A DNA stretch of 11,902 nt from an uncultured Collinsella sp. (GTDB taxonomy: Bacteria > Actinomycetota > Coriobacteriia > Coriobacteriales > Coriobacteriaceae), in contig CABRID010000062.1 of assembly GCA_902470895.1 (NCBI GenBank), forward strand, positions 1 to 11,902, in the 5' to 3' direction. Numbering within the stretch: position 1 is the stretch's first letter; every line of letters begins with the position of its first letter. The position numbers were made by a program, and so were the translations under genes. The notes under the pieces were generated by a model, which was given only the letters and a program-made list of their open reading frames with translations, was not told the DNA's origin and did not search any database. Below are positions 1 to 5,876 of this stretch, one piece after another.

Positions 1-211
1 GAGGAGACGCCTGGGGCTGGCAGTCTAGATGGTACGAAAAATTGTCCGCACCCCCCCCTTTGTCACATTCATGAGTGTGGATTTTCTCCCACCGAGATAA
101 CGAGCGTGGATTTTCTCCCGTTTAGAGCGCGCTCGAACGCTCAAAGTGGGAGAAAATCCACGCTCGTTTTATGCCGATGGCGTGGCCCGTGTGCCCGCGC
201 CGCCCGAGCGC
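1..211. other. gene-free stretch made of short intergenic repeats
   Basis: No credible coding region is seen. Three repeat words follow each other. The word TTGTCCGCACCCCC (42-55) returns inverted near the far end of the window. A run of eight C at 51-58 leads into CCCTTTGTCACATT (56-69), which is one arm of the palindrome at 3569-3601. Two direct copies and one inverted copy of GTGGATTTTCTCCC follow (77-90, 106-119, 148-161). This looks like a site where dispersed extragenic repeats have accumulated downstream of the minus-strand phosphatase gene. Confidence 0.6.
99..168. repeat. 21-bp perfect inverted repeat
   Basis: Bases 99-119 and 148-168 are perfectly complementary over 21 bp, with a 28-base spacer that contains the self-complementary GAGCGCGCTC (125-134). 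On the plus strand the right arm runs into TTTT, so a hairpin could act as a terminator. It also lies downstream of the minus-strand phosphatase gene. A truncated direct copy of the left arm precedes it at 73-91 with one T/C change. The terminator role is inference. Confidence 0.75.
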
Positions 212-658
212 CTACAGCTGCTCGAGCATAGCGGTGCAACCGGCGAGTACATCGCGGTAGGTGGCGTCGAAATTGCCGGTGTACCAGGGATCGGCCACGT
301 CGCCGGGGCGATCGGTCCAATCGAGCAGGCGCGAGATCTTGCCATCGGGGTCCTTCCCAAAAATTCGGTACAGGCCGCGGGCGTTCTCGTCGTCCATATA
401 GACAATGTGGTCCCAGTCGCCATACTCCGCGCGACGCACCTGACGTGCACGATGTGCGACGACGGGAATCCCAACCTCGCTCAGCTTGGCAACGGTACCG
501 TGGTGTGGCGGGTTGCCGATCTCCTCGGTCGAGGTCGCAGCGGAATCGATGACAAACTCCGCCTCGCGCCCAGCGCGGCGCACGAGCTCGGTAAACACCG
601 ACTCAGCCATCGTCGAGCGACAGATATTTCCATAGCAGATAAAAAGAATGCGTTGCAT
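212..658 (-). CDS. low-molecular-weight protein tyrosine phosphatase
   Basis: A 148-residue cytoplasmic phosphatase of the low-molecular-weight class, which hydrolyses phosphotyrosine through a cysteinyl-phosphate intermediate. The N-terminal P-loop ICYGNICRS carries the CX5R motif, with nucleophile Cys8 and Arg14. The general acid is Asp123 in the DPWY motif. Length is normal for the family (about 150). The usual CRSP after the P-loop is CRST here. The ATG at 656-658 is preceded by AAAGGA at good spacing, and the stop is TAG. It starts 33 bases after the end of the AAA/DUF4143 gene on the same strand, so co-transcription is likely. Bacterial relatives act on tyrosine kinases of exopolysaccharide export or on stress proteins or arginine phosphate; nothing here tells which. 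An arsenate reductase of the same fold is less likely. Confidence 0.93.
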   Translation of the reverse strand: MQRILFICYGNICRSTMAESVFTELVRRAGREAEFVIDSAATSTEEIGNPPHHGTVAKLSEVGIPVVAHRARQVRRAEYGDWDHIVYMDDENARGLYRIFGKDPDGKISRLLDWTDRPGDVADPWYTGNFDATYRDVLAGCTAMLEQL

Positions 659-691
659 GAGCGGCTTCCTTTCTAGGCGGTCGCGCAGGGC

Positions 692-2062
692 TTACAGACT
701 GCTCTTGAGGCAGTTTGCTCCAATAAAGCCCGCTGCGTACAAGGGGAGGTGGCGCAGCTCGCGCCCGTCATCGGTTTCGCTGCGGGAAAAATTGTTCTCG
801 GACAAAATGTAGGCATATGGCGATCGGGCTTTGTCCATAAACGACCCGAGGGTTCTCGCGCGCACGTTACGTGCGGACTTTACTTCGACGGGCACAATTT
901 CCATACGGTCGGTCTGAAGTAAAAAATCGAGCTCGCCGGTCGTCTTCCAAGACGACGGCGGCACCCAGTAATACGTCTGCAAGCTATTGCCCGAAAATGC
1001 TTGCATGACCGAGTTTTCCGCCAGGGCGCCTCGGAAGTCGGAAGATAGCGCTATGGCGGAATCCTCTTTGAGGTCGAGCCAGAGCCGCGGGTTGATGCCG
1101 AGTTTGTAGAACATGAGGCCGGTATCGAGAAGATAGACCTTAAAGAAACTTCCATCTTCGTCGTCGAAGGGAACGAGGGGAGGCTCGATGCCTTCGGTCA
1201 GGTTGTTGACCGATATGATGCCGGCGCCTTCGAGCCAGTCGAGCGGCTCGATAAGCTTGGCGCGACGGCCTCCGCGTTCGACCTCGGAGTACTTGAATTT
1301 TTTTGTGGACGATCTCAGCAGCTGGGACGGAATGGAGCGCCAGACCTTGCGCGCCGCCACGCCGCTGATCCCGTTTTCGGGGTCGGTCATATCGGCGGTA
1401 TAGGTCTCGTCGATTTCGCGCTGCTCGACGCGCGCATCCTCGATGGATAACGTCTTGCGATATGCGTTGACGGCGGCGGGCATGCCGCCCACGATCTGGT
1501 ATCGATGAAACAGGCTGAGCGCGGCTTGGTGCGCGGCGTAGGTCTCGAGCGTGCCGGCGTGGGTACGAATGGCATTGGCCATCTGCTCCTCGTCGAGCGC
1601 CCAGAGAAACTCCTCGAACGACATAGGATGCATGGTCTCTTGACGAACGCCGCTGGGAAAAGGCAACTTGCGCTTGCGCGTGGCGACGCCGAGCTGACTG
1701 CCGGTCGCGCATATGCGCCAGCCCGAACCCGAAAAAAAGCGAAGCGAGTTGAGCGCCCGTTCGCAGAGCTGCACCTCGTCAAACAGGATGAAGGCGGTTT
1801 CTTTGCGAATGGGGGTGCGTTTATAGTCTGAGATTCGCGCCACGATGGCGTCAACGTCGTCGGTGGGACAGTCGAACAGCGGAGCGATCAGCTCAAGATC
1901 GGTCTGAAAGTCGAGTTTGACAAACGCATCGCCGGCGATTCGTCTGCCGATTTCCTCGGCAACGTACGTTTTGCCTACGCGTCGCGCACCACGGATGAGG
2001 ATGGGGCGCGACGCGTCCTTTGTCGCCCATGATTCGATAACGGATTCGATTGATCTGCGCAT
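692..2062 (-). CDS. AAA ATPase with C-terminal DUF4143 domain
   Basis: This 456-residue protein belongs to the common but poorly understood AAA_14/DUF4143 family. The N-terminal P-loop domain has Walker A GARRVGKT (25-32), Walker B FILFDE (91-96, Asp95 and Glu96) and a sensor-like ICATGSQ (117-123). A helical linker follows at about 130-330. The C-terminal part has the ELDFLL...VPVEVK pattern (Asp379, Glu393, Lys395), which matches a PD-(D/E)XK nuclease-like core. That core is the known fold assignment for DUF4143; cleavage activity is not established. The N-terminus fits the family, ATG at 2060-2062 is preceded by GGAAAGGCGG, and the stop is TAA. Three regularly spaced palindromes lie 15 to 108 bases upstream and suggest tight transcriptional control. 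No partner gene of a known defence or toxin system is adjacent; the nearest same-strand gene is the tyrosine phosphatase downstream. Its cellular function is unknown. Confidence 0.9.
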   Translation of the reverse strand: MRRSIESVIESWATKDASRPILIRGARRVGKTYVAEEIGRRIAGDAFVKLDFQTDLELIAPLFDCPTDDVDAIVARISDYKRTPIRKETAFILFDEVQLCERALNSLRFFSGSGWRICATGSQLGVATRKRKLPFPSGVRQETMHPMSFEEFLWALDEEQMANAIRTHAGTLETYAAHQAALSLFHRYQIVGGMPAAVNAYRKTLSIEDARVEQREIDETYTADMTDPENGISGVAARKVWRSIPSQLLRSSTKKFKYSEVERGGRRAKLIEPLDWLEGAGIISVNNLTEGIEPPLVPFDDEDGSFFKVYLLDTGLMFYKLGINPRLWLDLKEDSAIALSSDFRGALAENSVMQAFSGNSLQTYYWVPPSSWKTTGELDFLLQTDRMEIVPVEVKSARNVRARTLGSFMDKARSPYAYILSENNFSRSETDDGRELRHLPLYAAGFIGANCLKSSL

Positions 2063-2077
2063 GGGGCCGCCTTTCCA

Positions 2078-2170
2078 ATTTCGTGTACTTCAGATACATA
2101 GTTTAGTACGATTTCATGTACTTGGAATACACGAAATAGTGGAAAAGTGTGTATCTGAAGTACACGAAAT
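2078..2170. promoter_or_regulatory. three-site palindromic operator array before the AAA/DUF4143 gene
   Basis: Three copies of TGTA-N7-TACA are centred at 2091, 2124 and 2157, exactly 33 bp apart. The middle site is a near-perfect long dyad with arms ATTTCATGTA (2111-2120) and TACACGAAAT (2128-2137). The outer sites have the full arm only on their outer side: ATTTCGTGTA at 2078-2087 and TACACGAAAT at 2161-2170. The whole array is therefore symmetric about 2124, and its outer 22 bases on each side (2076-2097 and 2151-2172) are perfectly complementary. The array ends 15 bases before the ATG on the minus strand. Binding by a dimeric, cooperative repressor is inference. The regulator is not identifiable, though autoregulation is possible. 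Confidence 0.75.
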
Positions 2171-2257
2171 TGCACTGCTGGAGCTTGCAGGCGGATAAAC
2201 ACTACTCGTATGGGACGGTTTTCACCGGTTGCTCGCCACCTTGGGCTATGTTCGCCC

Positions 2258-3511
2258 CTATGCCTGCATCCGGGGCTGTGCTGATTGACGACGGCGCTCC
2301 CAGCGAGCCAACTTAATCGTCACCAGCGTGAGCGCCCAGGCCACAAGCGAGAACACGGCACCGACCGCGCCTACATATGCAATGCCAACTCCGCTTACCA
2401 CGGCGCCGCCCACTGCGGTGCCAAACGAGATGCCAACGTTAAACGCCACGGGCTCAACCGAACTTGCGAGTACCATCGACTTGGGATGGCGGCTGCGTGC
2501 CACGTCCATAAAGTGCGTGATGCACGATACCGAGAACAGGTACATGAGCAACGCCAAGCTAAAGACAAAGACCAGCGCGAGCGGCATGGTGCCGCCCACA
2601 GCAAACAGTCCGAGTAACGCCGCAGCCTGCAGCACAAACGTCACGAGCAGCGCCTTCATGCCAAAGCGCGCATCGATCCATCCGCCCAGGATGTTCGAGA
2701 TCAGGCAGAACACGCCGTAGGCCATAAGCGTGGTACTGGCTTCGACCGTGCCCATGCCCAGCACCTGCTCAAGATAAGGTGTCACGTAGCCGTAGAACAC
2801 ATAGACCGAGCCCACGCCAAACAAAAAGATAAGCATGCCGGTGATGATGCTCGGCTCGCGCAGCAGACCCGCCTGCTCGCGAAAGGTGGCGGGCTCGTCG
2901 GTTTGCCCAGCGCGCGGCATAAACGCCACGAGCGCTCCGCAGATCAAAACGGCAAAGGTCAGCGTGCCGTACATGGCCACGTGCCAGTCGAGCGTGTCGG
3001 CCACAAATTTGCCAATCGAGGTCACAAAGACCATTGCCACGGAAAACGCACCATATACCACCGAGATGGCAAGCGAAGTTTGCTGCGGGGACAGCAGCTC
3101 GGGGATGTACGTCACGCCCACGGCGAGCAGTGCGCCCGAGACGGAGCCCAAGATGATGCGCGAGATAAAGAGCACCTGGAAGTTGGGCGCCAACGCCATG
3201 ACCAGGTTGCCGAGCACAAAGACGATGCTATAGCACACGAGCAGCTGGTAGCGGCGGAATCGCCCCGTGCTGAGCGCAAGCACCGGCGTCGCGATGGCGT
3301 AGACCAGCGCGAACACGCTGATGAGCTGGCCCGCAGTGGCAAGTGATACGCCGAGTTCCGTCGCCAGGTCGCTTTCGATGCCGATGACCACGAACTCGGA
3401 GCAGCCGAGCGAGAACCCCAACAGCACGAGCAGCGCCAGGCAGAGCTTGGTGCGCGCAGGGGAGAGCGCGGCGGCGGTTGACTTACTTTTAGGCGTGGTT
3501 GCGGCGGTCAA
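2258..3511 (-). CDS. MFS exporter, DHA1 (AraJ/drug:H+ antiporter) type
   Basis: A predicted 417-residue inner-membrane transporter with about 12 hydrophobic helices. The first helix ends in the pattern GCSEFVVIGIESDLATELGV, typical of the AraJ/sugar-efflux and small-drug branch of the DHA1 family. The cytoplasmic loop 2-3 is basic (TGRFRRYQ, 82-89), as in MFS motif A. Likely role: proton-driven export of a sugar, drug or metabolite; the substrate cannot be read from sequence. The reading frame stays open upstream to ATGs at 3718 and 3739, but those lie beyond two intergenic palindromes. I therefore choose TTG at 3509-3511, which has GGAG eight bases upstream; GTG at 3518-3520 is the alternative but lacks a spaced RBS. 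Stop TAG. A 195-base gap separates it from the AAA/DUF4143 gene. Confidence 0.88.
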   Translation of the reverse strand: MTAATTPKSKSTAAALSPARTKLCLALLVLLGFSLGCSEFVVIGIESDLATELGVSLATAGQLISVFALVYAIATPVLALSTGRFRRYQLLVCYSIVFVLGNLVMALAPNFQVLFISRIILGSVSGALLAVGVTYIPELLSPQQTSLAISVVYGAFSVAMVFVTSIGKFVADTLDWHVAMYGTLTFAVLICGALVAFMPRAGQTDEPATFREQAGLLREPSIITGMLIFLFGVGSVYVFYGYVTPYLEQVLGMGTVEASTTLMAYGVFCLISNILGGWIDARFGMKALLVTFVLQAAALLGLFAVGGTMPLALVFVFSLALLMYLFSVSCITHFMDVARSRHPKSMVLASSVEPVAFNVGISFGTAVGGAVVSGVGIAYVGAVGAVFSLVAWALTLVTIKLARWERRRQSAQPRMQA

Positions 3512-3519
3512 GGTTGTCA

Positions 3520-3523
3520 CTCC
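3520..3523 (-). promoter_or_regulatory. ribosome binding site supporting a TTG start
   Basis: On the minus strand GGAG is followed by eight bases and then TTG (3509-3511). This spacing favours TTG over the nearby GTG at 3518-3520, which overlaps the same GGAG. Confidence 0.55.
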
Positions 3524-3541
3524 AATGTCGCATGAATAAGC

Positions 3542-3554
3542 GGGATTCAATCCC
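3542..3554. promoter_or_regulatory. candidate operator, 13-bp palindrome before the MFS gene
   Basis: GGGATT-C-AATCCC is a perfect palindrome around one central base. It lies 31 to 43 bases upstream of the proposed TTG start of the MFS gene. The single-base centre rules out a hairpin, so a dimeric DNA-binding protein is the natural reading. A weak -35-like TTGCAG on the minus strand overlaps its upstream edge. No matching regulator gene is adjacent. Confidence 0.4.
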
Positions 3555-3568
3555 TGCAACTCTAGCAG

Positions 3569-3601
3569 AATGTGACAAAGGGGCAGTCCCTTTGTCACAT
3601 T
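3569..3601. repeat. 14-bp inverted repeat, TGTGAC family
   Basis: AATGTGACAAAGGG (3569-3582) and CCCTTTGTCACATT (3588-3601) form a perfect 14-bp stem with a 5-base loop. One arm recurs alone at 56-69. This is a dispersed extragenic palindrome lying between divergent genes; its function is unknown. There is no T-tract, so a terminator is unlikely. Confidence 0.75.
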
Positions 3602-3621
3602 GCGCTGCCGGCCAGTCGCCC

Positions 3622-3686
3622 AAACCGTCACAACATTCGATGAAAATCTCGAAATCGAAGAAAAGCGTCGAATGTTGTGACGGTTT
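3622..3686. repeat. 19-bp inverted repeat between divergent genes
   Basis: Bases 3622-3640 (AAACCGTCACAACATTCGA) and 3668-3686 are perfectly complementary over 19 bp, with a 27-base A-rich spacer. The element sits between the divergent MFS gene and the membrane-protein gene. It resembles the neighbouring palindrome only in a shared TGTGAC word. It may be an extragenic repeat or a transcript-end hairpin. Confidence 0.7.
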
Positions 3687-3773
3687 TCGTGTTTGGCGCG
3701 GGTGAGCTTCCGCGTCATCTGAGGGTATAAGGCTAGCAAGTGTTTGATTTGCGAGGCCTAAGGGGCGCCCCGT

Positions 3774-4640
3774 ATGGATATCGATAACTTTGAATGGTGG
3801 TATAGCGAGGGCGAGGCTCCGGACGAGGAGTGGGACGAACCCGCGCCGCGTGACGTGTCGAGCGACGAGGACGAGACCGGCAACGATGCCTTCGAGACGG
3901 ACGCCGCTTCCAACTCCGCCGAACCCCTAACCTTTGAACAGGCCTGGGCCCAGGCCGAGGCCGACGAGGCTAAGGCCGATGCCACGGCCACACTCGGTGA
4001 GCCGGCGGACATGTCCATCTCGCCGGCCAAGACCCCGCAGCCGCGCCATAACATCGACCCCGGCAGCACGGCATCCTTCAGCATACTCGACGTGCCCGCG
4101 CAGGGTGCTCAGGCGCCTGCGCCCACGCATCGCCCCGACCTGGCTCGCGAGGAAGTCGCGGGCCGCCGCTCTCCGCTCGGTCCCATCCTCATCGCCTTCA
4201 TGGCCGGCGTCATCGCTTGCTCGGCGATCGGAAATGTCTGGAGCCATGTGGAGCAACAGCGCAAAGATGCCGCCAAGGTCGAGATGTCTGTCGAGCAATC
4301 GCTCAGCCGCACGCGCTCGGTGCATGTGTCGGTCGAGGTCAAGGACGGTGCGACATGGGACACCGCCCGCGGCGATAGTCAGATGCTCATCCACATCGTG
4401 GGCCGCACGCTCAGGGGGCAGGCGATTGACGAGTATCAATATGTCAACTCCGCTGGCGACGGCATCGAACTCAAGCCCGGCGACTACGAGCTCACGGTCG
4501 ACGAGCCGCCCGTCGCCACCGATGGCACGCGCTTCCGCGCCTCAAAGCGTATGGTCCCCGTGAGCTTTAACTCGCAGGCGCCCGATACGGTCGACAGCAC
4601 ACCGCAGGGCGGGTTCGACCTTTACGCAATCGCTCAATAA
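3774..4640 (+). CDS. single-pass membrane protein of unknown function
   Basis: I do not recognise this 288-residue protein. Residues 1-75 are very acidic (EAPDEEW, SSDEDE) and probably disordered. Residues 76-130 are proline- and alanine-rich. A positively charged RR (131-132) precedes one membrane helix at about 135-154. The remaining 130 residues should lie outside the cell. The outer part reads like a small beta-sandwich (HIVGRTLRG, then IELKPGDYELTVDEPP, 231-246), which recalls Cna-B or carboxypeptidase-regulatory-like domains; this is only a resemblance. There is no cysteine lipobox or sorting motif. ATG at 3774 follows AAGGGG with eight bases spacing; stop TAA. The aldose epimerase gene follows 79 bases later with its own RBS. 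Confidence 0.8.
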   Translation: MDIDNFEWWYSEGEAPDEEWDEPAPRDVSSDEDETGNDAFETDAASNSAEPLTFEQAWAQAEADEAKADATATLGEPADMSISPAKTPQPRHNIDPGSTASFSILDVPAQGAQAPAPTHRPDLAREEVAGRRSPLGPILIAFMAGVIACSAIGNVWSHVEQQRKDAAKVEMSVEQSLSRTRSVHVSVEVKDGATWDTARGDSQMLIHIVGRTLRGQAIDEYQYVNSAGDGIELKPGDYELTVDEPPVATDGTRFRASKRMVPVSFNSQAPDTVDSTPQGGFDLYAIAQ

Positions 4641-4676
4641 CTGCGCCTGCCGCCTCTCCGTGCCGCCAAGAGTGGG

Positions 4677-4699
4677 ACAATAGCCCTCGACACTATTGT
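4677..4699 (+). promoter_or_regulatory. short dyad before the aldose epimerase gene
   Basis: ACAATAG (4677-4683) and CTATTGT (4693-4699) are complementary with nine bases between. The dyad ends eight bases before the GGAGGA RBS (4708-4713). Its right arm contains TATTGT, a fair -10 hexamer, but no good -35 is seen at the right spacing. Operator or promoter is a guess. Confidence 0.3.
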
Positions 4700-4719
4700 T
4701 TACTTTTGGAGGAAGTAGC

Positions 4720-5613
4720 ATGTCTACCGTCACTACCATCAAGCGCGGCGGCCTCACCGCGGCCATCGATTCCATGGGCGCCCAGCTTACGAGCCTTGCC
4801 CTCAACGGCAACGAGTATCTGTGGCAGGGCGACCCCGCCTTTTGGGGCAAGCACGCGCCCATCCTGTTCCCCATTGTGGGTTCGCTGCGCAACAACACGG
4901 CAGCGTCTGCGGCCGGCACCTGCGAGATGCCGCGCCACGGACTCGCGCGCATCGTCGAGCACGAGCTGGTCGAGGTTTCGGAGGACGGCTCCTCGGTAAC
5001 GTACGAGATCACCGATACGCCCGAGTCGCTCAAGGCCTTTCCGTTCCACTTTAAGCTCAACATGACCTATGCCCTGACCGGCGACGCCACCCTCACGCAG
5101 ACCTTTGCCGTCACCAATACCGGCGACGTGGACCTGCCGTTCTCGGTGGGCGGCCACCCCGCATTTAACGTGCCCGCCCCCGGTGCCGAGGACGAGGCGT
5201 TCGAGGATTACGAGCTGGCGTTTACCGAGGCTTGGACTAACGAGGCTCCCATCATCACGCCCGACGGTCTTATGACGTTCGAGGGTAGCTACAAGGCTCC
5301 CGATAACTCGGACGTGCTGCCCATCACGCACCGCAGCTTCGATAACGACGCCATCATGTTCACCGATACCCCGGGCTCCACGCTCACGCTGCGCGGCCGC
5401 AAGTCGGGCCACGGCGTCAAGATCGACTTTGAGGGCTTTAAGTACATTGGCGTGTGGTCTGCCGCCAACGACGCTCCGTTTGTGGCGCTCGAGCCCTGGA
5501 CCGGTCACACCACCATGGACACCGAGGACGACGTCTTTGAGCACAAGGTCAACACCATCACCCTGGCCCCGGGCGAGACGGACAAGCGCAGTTTTAGCGT
5601 TACCTTGCTCTAG
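4720..5613 (+). CDS. aldose 1-epimerase family protein (LacX type)
   Basis: A 297-residue cytoplasmic protein of the galactose mutarotase fold, which interconverts alpha and beta anomers of aldoses or phosphorylated sugars. It fits the LacX branch: HAPILFPIVGSLRN (45-58), RHGLAR with His73, GGHPAFN with His146, and ALEPWTG with Glu258. By family knowledge the second histidine acts as acid and the glutamate as base. There is no signal peptide. I start at ATG 4720 because GGAGGA lies six bases upstream; the in-frame ATG at 4696 precedes that RBS and has none of its own. Stop TAG, followed by the terminator element at 5630-5742. No sugar operon surrounds it, so the substrate remains open. Confidence 0.92.
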   Translation: MSTVTTIKRGGLTAAIDSMGAQLTSLALNGNEYLWQGDPAFWGKHAPILFPIVGSLRNNTAASAAGTCEMPRHGLARIVEHELVEVSEDGSSVTYEITDTPESLKAFPFHFKLNMTYALTGDATLTQTFAVTNTGDVDLPFSVGGHPAFNVPAPGAEDEAFEDYELAFTEAWTNEAPIITPDGLMTFEGSYKAPDNSDVLPITHRSFDNDAIMFTDTPGSTLTLRGRKSGHGVKIDFEGFKYIGVWSAANDAPFVALEPWTGHTTMDTEDDVFEHKVNTITLAPGETDKRSFSVTLL

Positions 5614-5629
5614 AGGTTCCGCCGCTCGG

Positions 5630-5742
5630 TCGATGCTGCGCGTCGTCCAGAGCGACAAGTTGTCATTCAAAAGGCAAGGCATAGACCTTCTGGTCATGCC
5701 TTGCCTTTTTCATGCCACTTGTTCGCTCTGGACGTTGCTCGC
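5630..5742 (+). repeat. palindromic terminator element, copy A
   Basis: An element of about 113 bases. The outer arms CGTCCAGAGCGACAAG (5644-5659) and its near-complement at 5718-5734 pair with a one-base bulge. A central hairpin (5669-5710) lies between them. A second copy in the same flank orientation follows prfA at 11605-11718, but its 13-base core is reversed. The element may be a miniature non-coding repeat that supplies terminators. Confidence 0.75.
5669..5710 (+). terminator. rho-independent terminator of the aldose epimerase gene
   Basis: The stem AAAAGGCAAGGCAT/ATGCCTTGCCTTTT (5669-5682 and 5696-5709) continues as GACC/GGTC around the loop TTCT, with one unpaired A at 5683. It ends in a run of T to 5710. 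The matching A-run on the left makes it bidirectional. Confidence 0.85.
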
Positions 5743-5876
5743 CGGCATTGCCAAAACATCGGCGTCCCCAATGACTACCGCGTGTCTATTAATTTTTCGA
5801 GCTTGTGCTGCGCTGCTGGTCGCTGGCGTATATCCTGTTAAGTCGTCAGCATACGATTCAACAGGGAAGGCAGATT
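5743..5876 (+). other. leader region of the amino acid importer genes
   Basis: No gene is seen. The segment should hold the promoter of the importer genes. TATTAA (5787-5792) and TATATC (5829-5834) are weak -10 candidates without convincing -35 partners. No riboswitch or T-box pattern was recognised. GGGAAGG (5864-5870) is the RBS of the binding protein. Confidence 0.4.

Noticed and set aside
73..168. Possible CRISPR array
   Set aside because: There are only two direct copies and one inverted copy of a 14-base word, no regular spacers and no cas gene.
146..676. 176-codon open frame on the plus strand
   Set aside because: It is the antisense of the tyrosine phosphatase, whose CX5R and DPWY motifs prove the minus strand.
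3512..3739. Upstream extension of the MFS gene to ATG at 3739 or 3718
   Set aside because: The extension would translate two perfect intergenic palindromes and gives a basic, non-homologous N-terminus; the GGAG at 3520-3523 supports a start near 3511.
4693..5697. 334-codon open frame on the minus strand
   Set aside because: It is antisense to the aldose epimerase gene and starts in the terminator hairpin.
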